The position numbers and the translations under genes are program-made. The notes beneath the pieces are model-generated. The model searched no databases. It saw nothing but the letters and a program-made list of their open reading frames with translations, and was not told where the DNA came from. A stretch of 64,000 nt of DNA from Cyanobacterium sp. Dongsha4 (GTDB lineage: Bacteria; Cyanobacteriota; Cyanobacteriia; Cyanobacteriales; Cyanobacteriaceae): contig NZ_CP084098.1 in the NCBI RefSeq assembly GCF_036345015.1, positions 2,741,326-2,805,325 on the forward strand, in the 5' to 3' direction. This document shows positions 17,201 through 23,271 of this stretch, in pieces. The stretch's first letter is position 1; the number at the start of each line of letters is the position of its first letter.

Positions 17201-20147
17201 TGTCTATGTATCTGATCCATTTTATGAAAGTAATCAAACTCAACAATTAGGTAGTCAACTCCAAACTATTGGCGATTTTAATGGGGATGGCATCGAAGAT
17301 TTTGCCGTTTTAGCAGAAGGTTATATTGCTGATTTAGGAATTTTAGATGATTTAGCCTATAAAAATAATCGAGGTGCATTATTTATCTACTATGGTAAAA
17401 CTACTGGTATAACTAACACTTCTCTCCCTGATGTGGTTTTAGCTTATACAACGGTTTCTGATGGTGATGATCTTTATCAGATGACTAATTTTAGCGCGAT
17501 CGGTGATACTAATGGTGATGGTTTTGACGATATTGCCATTTCCTCTCCTAATACTTCTCTCACCAGTGACAAAACAGAAGATGGAGTGGTGACAGTGGTA
17601 TTCGGTGGCACGAGTTGGGGAAATCAATACTCGAAAGATAATCCCTTTGACTTAAGAAGCCTGAGTAATAATCAAAATCCCACTAATAACTCTAATGATA
17701 ACGGTTTTACCATAAAAGGTTTAGCCAGTTCTCAAGCAGGTATTGCCCTTGACGGAGGGGATGATGTTAACGGTGACGGATTTAGTGACTTTGTTATCGG
17801 TGCACCTGGAAATAACGATAATTTGAGTTTTGTCTTGTTTGGTAGTGACTTCACCCAAAAAATTAATCAAATAGGTTCGATCGGTGATGATATAATGATT
17901 GGTACAGCCACAGGAGAAACATTTATTGGTAGTCAGGGAGAAGACCAAATTTATACCAATGGTGGCGTGGATGTTGTTTATAGTGCCAATGATGACGACT
18001 TTATCACCGTTAGTGATACTTATTTCCGCCGTATAGATGGTGGCACGGGAGTAGATATATTAAAATTTACCGGTTATAACCGACAAGATTGGGATTTAAC
18101 CAAATTTTCAGGGCGTTTACACAACCTAGAAATTCTCGTCACAGAAGATTATGGGGCAAATACCCTTACTATCAACTCTCTCACTGTTAATCAAATCTCA
18201 GACAATAACACCATTACAGTGGTGATGGATAAAGATGACACTCTTAATCTCAGCCCAGATTTTGCAGAAGATGGATTCGTCAATCAATACAATCAAAGAT
18301 TTATCCGCTATACTTCCAATACCTCATCAGCGACAGTCTTAGTCAACAGTCTTAACGATGTCAATTACTCTCCTATAGATTTCTCCTTATACAACACAGG
18401 AGTAGATGATTCAGGGGTTAAAAGACCCAATGGTACTATTAACGATATACACTATGAATTAACATCATTCCCCTCAACCAGTGTCGGAGAAATTATTATT
18501 ACTGACGGTAATACTACCATCTCAAGTTTTATCCAACCTAATCAACGTAATAGTAATAATAGTCTAAGCACGGCACCGGGGGACTATACTTATAAAACCT
18601 ATTTGACAATTCCTGAAAGCGTTAATCCCAATGGTATATCTATCAATGGAAAATGGGCTACTGATGATGAAGGTATAACGATAAAAGTAAACGGAGTTGC
18701 TCAAAATCTATCGGTAAATCCTAATTTTAATACTGGTTTTGTGCCTTTTACTCTGGATGAAGGATTTATTTCAGGAGAGAATGCGATCGAGTTTACTGTC
18801 AATAACGCAGGTACTACCAATAATCAAACCTACTTGCAAGTACAATTTGAGGATGTTTTTGTTGCTAACGGCAATGCAAGTATAAAATTTACTGCACCTA
18901 TCACTAATTCTCCTGAAGTAATTACCATTGCTGAAATTAGCGAAAATGCTACTATTTCTGCCTCATCAACTCAAGGAATTTCTAGTGATATTTTCACCGC
19001 CGACAATGTCGATGATAGCCAAACTCGTTTATTTGTTTCTAACCCTACTGCTAACGAAGCTAGTGGAGAAATAGAGTTTACTATTCAACGCACAGGAAAC
19101 TTAAATAAATATGTCCAAGCTCACTATATCAGCACCGATGGAAGGGCAAAAGCAGGAAGCGACTATAATCCCGTGCTAGGAAGATTAATATTTGCCCCCG
19201 GAGAAACAACTAAAACTGTTTCCGTGCCTTTACCGTTAGATGATGTTTATACTGGCACAAGGGAATTTGGTTTACTGGTAACTCTCGAAAAAGAAAGTAA
19301 TACTCCCCTTAATAATCAATTTTCCATTTATGTTGATCCCACAGATGGACAAATTCGTAATTGGAATCATATCATACTCGATCGCCCTTTGAGTGTTATG
19401 AATGGTGATTTAGAATTTAGAGTGACAGCCAATGAAGGAAAAGCCGAGACAAAAATTTACTTTGAAGGAGATAGTAATTTTAATAGCTACTACATTTTTA
19501 ATCTCAAAACCGAAAAATATGAACCCTTTATCCTTAACGGTGATTTTGGGGCAGAATTATTTGACGAAAATGGAGACGGTAAAAATGACGGTGTTATTTT
19601 AAATCTCCAAGATGGTGGCGATTATGACTTAGATGGTGTAGAAAATGGAATCATTCATAAAAGAGGATTTTTCGCTGATGGTGATGCCCCAGAAATTATT
19701 TTAGACACTGCCATGTATCGTTTTCGCAGTTTAAACACTGACGGCAGTTATCTTTATGTAGGCGAGGAGGAAAGAGACTCTATTTTAACCAACTACACAA
19801 ATAGCTTTATTGAAGAGGGATTAGCCTTTTATGTCTCTGATACCCCTGAAGATGGCTTAGTAGCTTTCAATCGTTTTCGCAATACTAACCAGACAGGAGG
19901 ATATATTTACGCAGGAGAGGAGGAAAGTCAGTCTATACAAGCAAATTATCCTAATTTTGTCTCTGAAGGCATTGCTTTTTATGCTTATCCTCAAGGTGCC
20001 CAGATGGCAAATAATATTACTCGTTTTCAAAATAGTAATTTTCCCGGCTCATACTTATATACAGCCTCCCCAGAAACAGAAACAGTAATAACTAATTATG
20101 CGAATACCTTTAATCTGGAAGGGTTAGCTTTCGAGGCTTTAGTTTAG
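8292..20147 (+). CDS. Giant mosaic exoprotein (3951 aa): SwmB-like, LamG, FG-GAP, BNR, Calx-beta, DUF5648-like modules
   Basis: One uninterrupted frame encodes 3951 residues. By eye: N-terminal region 1-550; three SwmB/long-protein-type beta repeats ~557-950 (NSITLTLDRAVAQNTALTIDY); a LamG/concanavalin-like domain ~1155-1375; FG-GAP integrin-type blades with Ca-binding DxNGDGxxD loops ~1627-2103, ~2440-2653 and ~2990-3197; sialidase/BNR-like stretches ~2150-2433 and ~2680-2980; a short RTX-like segment ~3197-3263; a Calx-beta domain ~3580-3683; and three DUF5648-like repeats ~3807-3951, shared with the protein at 5449. There is no signal peptide or membrane segment, and Cys is very scarce, as in type I-secreted Ca-dependent adhesins such as SwmB. 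It is probably a cell-surface layer, adhesion or motility protein. The specific role is unknown. Confidence 0.85.
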   Translation: MALNLASHRTATSVDPSTGINHIVWADNEFIYHATYNENSGTWENANAIASLGNQTISNLNLVINDGLISEGQSQLPGLVVVWQEGQKNDSELYYTAAQYDEVQNLQWLDTPQPLTVDEVADLEPKVIVKDNEIIVVSTKVNIDNVENLSIKEDTDVYFQQFTVDSSLFTSPQNISVANAVYSPRLVNNGVINTGVVRNASYNPFTENEILAFNETILASDDSSFEGLLGSWNAQIYFSGSLLDSWKLIDSTPNDSFLRSIIKPFFEIFEIEGVLKTGVSPEWLGNQDRSLFVETVANLKVKTPLELTAPWKVKNDAGGEDDSKSPISIGASIDSKYSFEPNSPFDLTQILDKITVSASLKFPVVSAAETAGFFTLDLTGSIGADWEITGTPDPIGGDYFPDNFGAALGVLGVGALAQGTILLLTLDNSSNLSSAILADLAISLGETFGAYINGVAEGLDLSSTIGFPIISAGFSGEVKIPIIPIFSAGVDIGTTAAVNWGLGDTDTTFTLNFPIDFNVKLGPIGFGLDFYPGWSWTIFDNDNTSNAVTANLVLASESQAQVIGSLLYVDLGATFTDLPNPNDFTVTVTDISGNEEIIEVFNVLQGNSDTSVILQLKNVIPPSANANYLTSDNPDTTENPIVLNFTNNEGLVDTNGNLIPNINNLSAENNTPDTFNFTFNPTTGNSQNYSNSLAIKTQSALENIEADLSQDSFLNLSLTSGGSVLATWVADVPPIKPIAGFVNGSVITLNFVDTLGNSGSNEPNLSQFTVTDENNNSYTVENISNLGNSITLTLDRAVAQNTALTIDYQIASTTNNNESLYILNSTTNTKLWIDNFENLALTNITGTNNAPILLGIGAIVENINSNKITLVFDQNLSGNPINSQFEVINNGVTYVIDPTITVNNNTVILTVEPPTGSNLIGIGDLVTVSYTGSNAQTQQPLTGSGGVVADFSNAPVITSDDTLTTVIKYGFGPSGDNLLSNITSIPGSTGLNLYPVTALDQEGNSVIVWANVDSTNIPVNLTPGEYYTQEQFENITDILATSDLYYSIYNPNSGEWTIAEAIETLAGTDSKIALGKGVDDNLMAVWLNTNNGETNIYWSTLTYNSGTPNWSTPNILSDNAKPDPLTELTITSLNGQPAVFWTETQPPSYYELTTSEQPLIYYRLAETEGTTLVNEGIFGAGGNGTYSGDGVTFNQLGALENTTTGKGDSNSAVLFNQGSEATSGNISLSDNAFSLEFWFNASEYVGGDTLNLLSLQGILDFYVVSSASDRSFFRFRTNQDTYDSEEQNLTANQWYQIVLTYDGKSEQLALYFNGHPLTITSEVTGETGEEFLSDIQLDLPNNTSLTLGDFNNNNKANISLDEVAFYNKVLSYSNAPSNFNDVDNLTGSDVAQILLNTNDIGNKYNSQYITPTPSGAKSYYVTYNSESSIWENPEQIEPEFEVIPTQLSSANKPEWDIVSATPANNNGNIAPNGTPDIYLPLNLTNQTINRVINSIEVTAQTSSGNTLTWSIGTGEGNQLGVVQNNKLLNPLNPDKSFAYTVLNPNLDFDLFVDAGTNDPSTLSNFQYSINGGNPVNFSPADVTSEPTTINSNQVMGIATVTEANDSSLTLIDSGFITNTDNSAIGYVITNGDLNNDGKTDVIIGNRGYTDTEGNVLKNGTIQILFGGGSVLSNSQTNPLTTTDLSGNPDGVLIKGIADGGDGNGDYTLSLATGDVNGDGFDDLVIGAPNVNNGQGAVYVIYGSASLAGKTIDVTNLGSQGYTIIPNISGSVAFGYSVAIGNFNGGSSADIAIGTPGANNGNGEVYVAYDGNSNYSTVYSSQIDGELAGYSLGVSAYKGTSSPSTFTKNTSDDLIIGAIGYQGNVNNDWAGADDLPDGTNDLNSYPSSSSVQLGAVYVFRSNGTTSNTFSSTPYVSYTGANIANSNGTASNVLAGSALASADLDGDGTQDLAIASEGANDNNGGVYVIKGGVSSNSNYQNLATVANLNIVGGIAKSETGAIITSAGDLNQDEYEDFLITAPQAGNGTGQSYVLFGPLDLSQIGKTFDLNVTANDSKTTFLLNGSLPYQLAGTAGGSIGDINNDGVNDLMISAPNAGQIYSLYGHPWLADDGSIKLANITADNGFVIDGNSYSSFDIGGISVSQQQLNTSPALATNDGVVYLAYKGQNNNNSLYLTTSSDQGQTWSNAILLPTGMTTDKPPSIAFYNGVLYLAYKGVGNNQINITYSTNNGQTWSNQYQISGQSTPDTPTLVVYQGELLVLFTSNDSQSRLIYTHSNNPQSANSWSSNQTILTSSGGSNQTSANAMSATVLNDNLYIAYEGGTKSNPSSKYYITWTDDTDLSSLSWNTHQEENIKATGAVGLTSDQNSLYLTYRDSNNNIYLGNSNNGNNWSEFSLIPSQNAIATPTPIISGEELIISYPDQNNAIDVISSDIPYLSAIEAGNINIILGDINGDGFADILSGGEGGLVVVFGGSTQDLLDSASGSQNLIITLENDSITDAVKLGDYNGDGLRDFGVLTENGDFYLILGNTNLSSQRNLTLTEFAINNTVNVNTIGDYNGDGYDDFVAEKDGQIQLFLGNAEGSITNSSMEMSLENFTIGGLGDFNGDGYDDFGYGLPQANIIDNNNPIGNGQFTSYLGNSNSQFNNPVTINPFDASAYSGVLTSSQWGIYGSTDSNSVVNINSTISTQGVDLSPSIVAYNGYLYMVRNDNNNNDLWVQRSHDGYNWEGEVNLGSGFQTDKKTSLAVFNNTLYLGFRDTSERVMYASAVEDDSSVAGIRFNNPIQVSGNNQFQESVNGPSLIEFQDQLYVFFISNDGTREIIYSVSDTANSNSWSAKKNIFANSFNQSSDHRVSTTILNDKLYVAFTGNGNNSLNVASSSNGTDWSRTVLSQFASSEGPSIVAGNNQLYLFHEGATSSGGNDFQVFYPTSTDGVNWTNAIALADNVIDDAPYATFFNQSIYVAMAGLNDDSLNVYVSDPFYESNQTQQLGSQLQTIGDFNGDGIEDFAVLAEGYIADLGILDDLAYKNNRGALFIYYGKTTGITNTSLPDVVLAYTTVSDGDDLYQMTNFSAIGDTNGDGFDDIAISSPNTSLTSDKTEDGVVTVVFGGTSWGNQYSKDNPFDLRSLSNNQNPTNNSNDNGFTIKGLASSQAGIALDGGDDVNGDGFSDFVIGAPGNNDNLSFVLFGSDFTQKINQIGSIGDDIMIGTATGETFIGSQGEDQIYTNGGVDVVYSANDDDFITVSDTYFRRIDGGTGVDILKFTGYNRQDWDLTKFSGRLHNLEILVTEDYGANTLTINSLTVNQISDNNTITVVMDKDDTLNLSPDFAEDGFVNQYNQRFIRYTSNTSSATVLVNSLNDVNYSPIDFSLYNTGVDDSGVKRPNGTINDIHYELTSFPSTSVGEIIITDGNTTISSFIQPNQRNSNNSLSTAPGDYTYKTYLTIPESVNPNGISINGKWATDDEGITIKVNGVAQNLSVNPNFNTGFVPFTLDEGFISGENAIEFTVNNAGTTNNQTYLQVQFEDVFVANGNASIKFTAPITNSPEVITIAEISENATISASSTQGISSDIFTADNVDDSQTRLFVSNPTANEASGEIEFTIQRTGNLNKYVQAHYISTDGRAKAGSDYNPVLGRLIFAPGETTKTVSVPLPLDDVYTGTREFGLLVTLEKESNTPLNNQFSIYVDPTDGQIRNWNHIILDRPLSVMNGDLEFRVTANEGKAETKIYFEGDSNFNSYYIFNLKTEKYEPFILNGDFGAELFDENGDGKNDGVILNLQDGGDYDLDGVENGIIHKRGFFADGDAPEIILDTAMYRFRSLNTDGSYLYVGEEERDSILTNYTNSFIEEGLAFYVSDTPEDGLVAFNRFRNTNQTGGYIYAGEEESQSIQANYPNFVSEGIAFYAYPQGAQMANNITRFQNSNFPGSYLYTASPETETVITNYANTFNLEGLAFEALV

Positions 20148-20357
20148 CTGAGGTGTTAGGTTTCAAGTTTCGGGGTGTAGGGGTGTTAGACGATTGGGGT
20201 ATTGAGGTATTGGAGTGTTAAGGTTTATTCAACACTTTTGCCCTCTCTCCTTTCGAGGGGGGATAAAGAGGGATGTCTTTTAAGGGGAGACACGGAGGGG
20301 TTTACCCCTTGCCCTTTGCCCTTTTAACATTAATTCCTAATTCCTAATTCAATTAGT

Positions 20358-20453
20358 TTATTTGTACAATTCTGTAGCTAAACGAAAAGCTAAAATACCG
20401 GGGATTAAAGCAATAACCAAAGCCACGAATACTTGAGTTTCAGAAATAGGCAT
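20358..20453 (-). CDS. psaM: Photosystem I reaction centre subunit XII (PsaM)
   Basis: A 31-residue frame reads [20 protein letters not shown] at its start and [10 protein letters not shown] at its end. This is the pattern of PsaM, a single-helix thylakoid subunit at the monomer contact region of photosystem I. The length matches the family's usual 30-31 residues. An AGGAG Shine-Dalgarno sequence lies 9-10 nt before the ATG. The gene stands alone, divergent from the HhH protein gene with a 119 bp shared upstream region, and ends near repeat-rich spacer after the giant gene. Confidence 0.93.
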   Translation of the reverse strand: MPISETQVFVALVIALIPGILAFRLATELYK

Positions 20454-20572
20454 AAGAAAAAACTCCTGTAATAAAGGTAAATTGATACAATTTGTAAATT
20501 ACTATTTAATGTGCCTTAAGATGGTAATAATTGCATGAGTTTGTAATAATTTGCAACAGAATTAAGTAAGTT

Positions 20573-21127
20573 ATGGTTTTATCTCGTTGGTTTGCTTCGG
20601 CTAATAAAATAAATATTCACAAAAATGCTCTTGCATCTAAAATAAAACAAGATCCTTACTATCGTTTTCAATCAGACTTAGAAATCGAGGTTGGAGCACA
20701 ATTGGGGATAAAAATAGATGTGAATATTGCTTCTGTAGATGATTGGCTAAGACTACCGGGTATTTCTATTACTCAGGCGAGGAATTTAGTAGAAATAACC
20801 AATTCTGGAATAAATTTTCTCTGCTTAGAAGATTTAGCGGCGGCCTTGGGAATATCCGTTTTAAAAATACAGTCATGGCAACCTATTTTATATTTTGCCT
20901 ATTATGCTGATGATAGTTTTCATGCACCAGCAAAAGTTAATCCTAATAATGCCACACTTAACCAATTAATAAAAATTCCTAATTTAAGCCAAGATATAGC
21001 TCAACAAATTCTGATTGATAGAGAAAGCAATGGTAAATATCGTCATATTGCTGATTTACAAAAAAGGCTTAATCTAACTCCAGATTTTGCTTATCATTTA
21101 ATGAATTACTTTCAGTTTTCTAACTAA
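20573..21127 (+). CDS. Helix-hairpin-helix (ComEA-type) protein
   Basis: The product is 184 residues with two HhH units: residues ~50-85 (VNIASVDDWLRLPGISITQA) and ~122-175 (VNPNNATLNQLIKIPNLSQD, then SNGKYRHIADLQ). The units resemble those of ComEA and T2SK-like proteins that bind DNA without sequence specificity. There is no N-terminal signal peptide or transmembrane anchor of the kind ComEA uses for uptake, so it may be a cytoplasmic DNA-binding protein. It is divergent from psaM and has no evident operon partner. Confidence 0.7.
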   Translation: MVLSRWFASANKINIHKNALASKIKQDPYYRFQSDLEIEVGAQLGIKIDVNIASVDDWLRLPGISITQARNLVEITNSGINFLCLEDLAAALGISVLKIQSWQPILYFAYYADDSFHAPAKVNPNNATLNQLIKIPNLSQDIAQQILIDRESNGKYRHIADLQKRLNLTPDFAYHLMNYFQFSN

Positions 21128-21249
21128 CCTGAGTTTTGGATAAATTTTTCTGGTTTTAGTGTTGGGTTGGGGAAACCCCTCTGTATCTCCCCTTGAAAGG
21201 GAAGATGGGAAAACTAATTCTTAATCTGTTATTGATTGAAAGAAATCTG

Positions 21250-22434
21250 CTAGTCTCTAATTTGCACAGGCATAATTAAATAAGTCATTTGGGTGCCACT
21301 GAGAGGAGTAGCAATAACGGGTTGGGTTGCACCATTAAATTGAAACTTGATTTCATTGGCAGATAGGGCTTTTAATCCATCCATCAAGTAGCGGATATTG
21401 AAGCCAATTTCAAAGTTATCCCCGTTGATTTCGGCACTAATAGACTCTTTGGCGTTACCTAATTCTTTTGCTTCTACAGATAAGGTTACTTGCTCGTTAT
21501 CAGAATTCAAGGTAAACTTGACGAGATTATTTTTTTGATCACTTAACACGGATACTCTTTCTAAACTCTCAATCATCCGTTTGCGATCAACTACCATTGT
21601 ACGCTCAAAATTGTTCGGAATCAACTGGTTATAGTTGGGGTATGCACCATCTAATTTTCGGCTGGTAAGGTTTTGTTGCCCTAATTCAAAGACTACTTGC
21701 CCTTCATCGACAAATAAGGCAATGGATTCTCCTTCTTTTGCCATGGAAAGGATTTTTTCTAATTCTCTTAAGGCACGGGCAGGAATGGTTATAGTGAAAT
21801 TTTGTTCTTCGGTAATGGGCGGATTAGAGTTATTTTCTTCTTCTGATTCTTTTGTCTCCTCAATGGCACTGGTTTTAACAACTGCTAAACGATGGCCGTC
21901 GGTGGCGGCAAACTCAAGAGTATCAAGATTGCGGGTTAAATGTACTCCCGTTAGAATTTGTTTAGTTTCATCATTACTTGCGGCAAATAATGAGCCTTTT
22001 AAACCTTCATTTAAGGCGGCTACGGGTAATAAAAAGGCTTCTTCTCTTTCTACGACGGGTAATTCAGGATATTCTTCTCCTTTAACTCCTCTTAGTTGAA
22101 ATTTTCCTGAGAGGGAGTTTATGGTAACGAGGGGATTTTCTTCCATTTCCTCTTCTTCGTAGGAAATAGTTACTTCTCCTTCTGGTAAACGGGCGATAAT
22201 ATCATTTAATAGTTTTGCAGGTAGGGTGATTACTCCTTCTTCTTCTACTTCTGCACAAAAGCAACTGCGCATTCCTAAACTCAAATCAAAGCCTGTGAGG
22301 GTGACTTGATTTTTAGTTTGATTGGCGACTAATAAAACATTGGCTAAAATGGGATGAGTCGGACGAGTTGGCACAGCACGACTAACTAATGATAAATTAT
22401 TTTTGAGATCAACTTGAGAACAGACAATTTTCAC
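21250..22434 (-). CDS. dnaN: DNA polymerase III beta subunit (sliding clamp)
   Basis: The product is 394 residues and carries the three-domain clamp signature from N-terminus (MKIVCSQVDLKNNLSLVSRAV) to the C-terminal MPVQIRD end, typical of bacterial clamps. As a dimeric ring it tethers the replicative polymerase to DNA. Motifs such as FAATDGHRLAV and SRKLDGAYPNY are visible. Residues ~205-222 form an acidic insert (ETKESEEENNSNPP), longer than in enteric DnaN and probably in a surface loop. As in other cyanobacteria it stands apart from dnaA. The promoter must lie in the 269 bp gap shared with brnT. Confidence 0.97.
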   Translation of the reverse strand: MKIVCSQVDLKNNLSLVSRAVPTRPTHPILANVLLVANQTKNQVTLTGFDLSLGMRSCFCAEVEEEGVITLPAKLLNDIIARLPEGEVTISYEEEEMEENPLVTINSLSGKFQLRGVKGEEYPELPVVEREEAFLLPVAALNEGLKGSLFAASNDETKQILTGVHLTRNLDTLEFAATDGHRLAVVKTSAIEETKESEEENNSNPPITEEQNFTITIPARALRELEKILSMAKEGESIALFVDEGQVVFELGQQNLTSRKLDGAYPNYNQLIPNNFERTMVVDRKRMIESLERVSVLSDQKNNLVKFTLNSDNEQVTLSVEAKELGNAKESISAEINGDNFEIGFNIRYLMDGLKALSANEIKFQFNGATQPVIATPLSGTQMTYLIMPVQIRD

Positions 22435-22662
22435 GGTTTTTTCCTGATAGAAATGAGTCTTTTATTTTTGGCACAGCCCTTTAAAGTACTATACATTCTC
22501 TTTTTTGTCAAATAGACATCATATGAAAATATGAGCAAGATAACTGTTTTACGGTGCAAAAATCATAATTTTTACCAGAAATTAAATGATAAAAAAATAA
22601 CACAGATTAGAATTATATATGAGATCAAATAGAGAAACAGACACATAAATGAGAGAATAAAA

Positions 22663-22695
22663 TATTGACAATGTCAATACGAACTTGACTATAAT
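22663..22695 (+). promoter_or_regulatory. brnTA promoter with palindromic operator
   Basis: TATTGACAATGTCAATA (22663-22679) is a perfect 8 bp-arm palindrome that contains a consensus TTGACA -35 box (22665-22670). TATAAT (22690-22695) follows after 19 nt. The expected transcription start is only one or two bases from the brnT ATG at 22704, so the message would be nearly leaderless. Toxin-antitoxin operons of this family are autoregulated by the antitoxin at palindromes over the promoter; that this palindrome is the site is inference. Confidence 0.6.
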
Positions 22696-22703
22696 TAAGT
22701 AGA

Positions 22704-23000
22704 ATGGATCTTATATTTATCCTGAATGGTATAACCTTTATTTGGAATGAAGAAAAAGCCAAGCAAAATTCCTTCAAACATAAGGGCATTACTTTTGAAA
22801 GAGCTGCCGAAGCATTTTTTGATCCCTTTTTGGTGGTAATGGATGCTAGTCGTAATTATGAAGCTAGAGATGCCGTTATCGGTATGGATAAAAATAATTA
22901 CCTTTTATTTGTGGTTCATATTCAACAAGAAAACGATATGATTCGCATTATATCCGCCCGTCAAGCAACTCGTCAAGAACGTATATACTATGAAAATTGA
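22704..23000 (+). CDS. brnT: BrnT-family ribonuclease toxin
   Basis: The product is 98 residues and matches the DUF497/BrnT pattern throughout: FIWNEEKAKQNSFKHKGITF at the N-terminal part, AAEAFFDP in the middle, and IRIISARQATRQERIYYEN at the end. BrnT toxins are RelE-like ribonucleases that stop translation and are held in check by BrnA. The frame has about 11 residues before the usual BrnT start, because no better start codon lies nearer. The 3' end overlaps the antitoxin gene by 11 nt, a typical toxin-first arrangement. Confidence 0.88.
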   Translation: MDLIFILNGITFIWNEEKAKQNSFKHKGITFERAAEAFFDPFLVVMDASRNYEARDAVIGMDKNNYLLFVVHIQQENDMIRIISARQATRQERIYYEN

Positions 23001-23271
23001 AACATTGAAAAAAAGACTAAAAAGCAATCGCCCCATGAAAAGCGTTACTCTCCGTATGCCTGAAGATGTAGTGGAAGAATTAAAAGCCATCGCACCCCTA
23101 TTAGGATTTTCAGGTTATCAACCTTTGATAAGGGCTTATATAGGGCAAGGATTACGACAAGATTTAGAAAAACTCGAAGAAAGTAATGTTTTGGAATTAA
23201 TTGATAGTTTGAAACGTCAGGGAGTTGAAGAAACTATTATTAATAATGCCCTTGCGGAAATTAGCCATTAA
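22990..23271 (+). CDS. brnA: BrnA-type / CopG-like antitoxin
   Basis: The product is 93 residues, with start inside the last codons of brnT. The core MKSVTLRMPEDVVEELKAIA is a ribbon-helix-helix DNA-binding segment, followed by GYQPLIRAYIGQGL, common in antitoxins that pair with BrnT. It should bind BrnT and repress the operon through the palindrome upstream. The 3' end overlaps the convergent hybrid kinase gene by 11 nt. Named from family pattern and position; it is not a canonical Brucella-type BrnA sequence. Confidence 0.75.
   Translation: MKIETLKKRLKSNRPMKSVTLRMPEDVVEELKAIAPLLGFSGYQPLIRAYIGQGLRQDLEKLEESNVLELIDSLKRQGVEETIINNALAEISH

Noticed and set aside
16318-17948. Several 60-75 residue frames within the giant gene
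   Set aside because: All lie inside the continuous 3951-codon frame, and have no ribosome-binding site or recognisable product.
21635-22099. 154-residue frame opposite dnaN
   Set aside because: It is antisense to a clear dnaN gene with no independent support.
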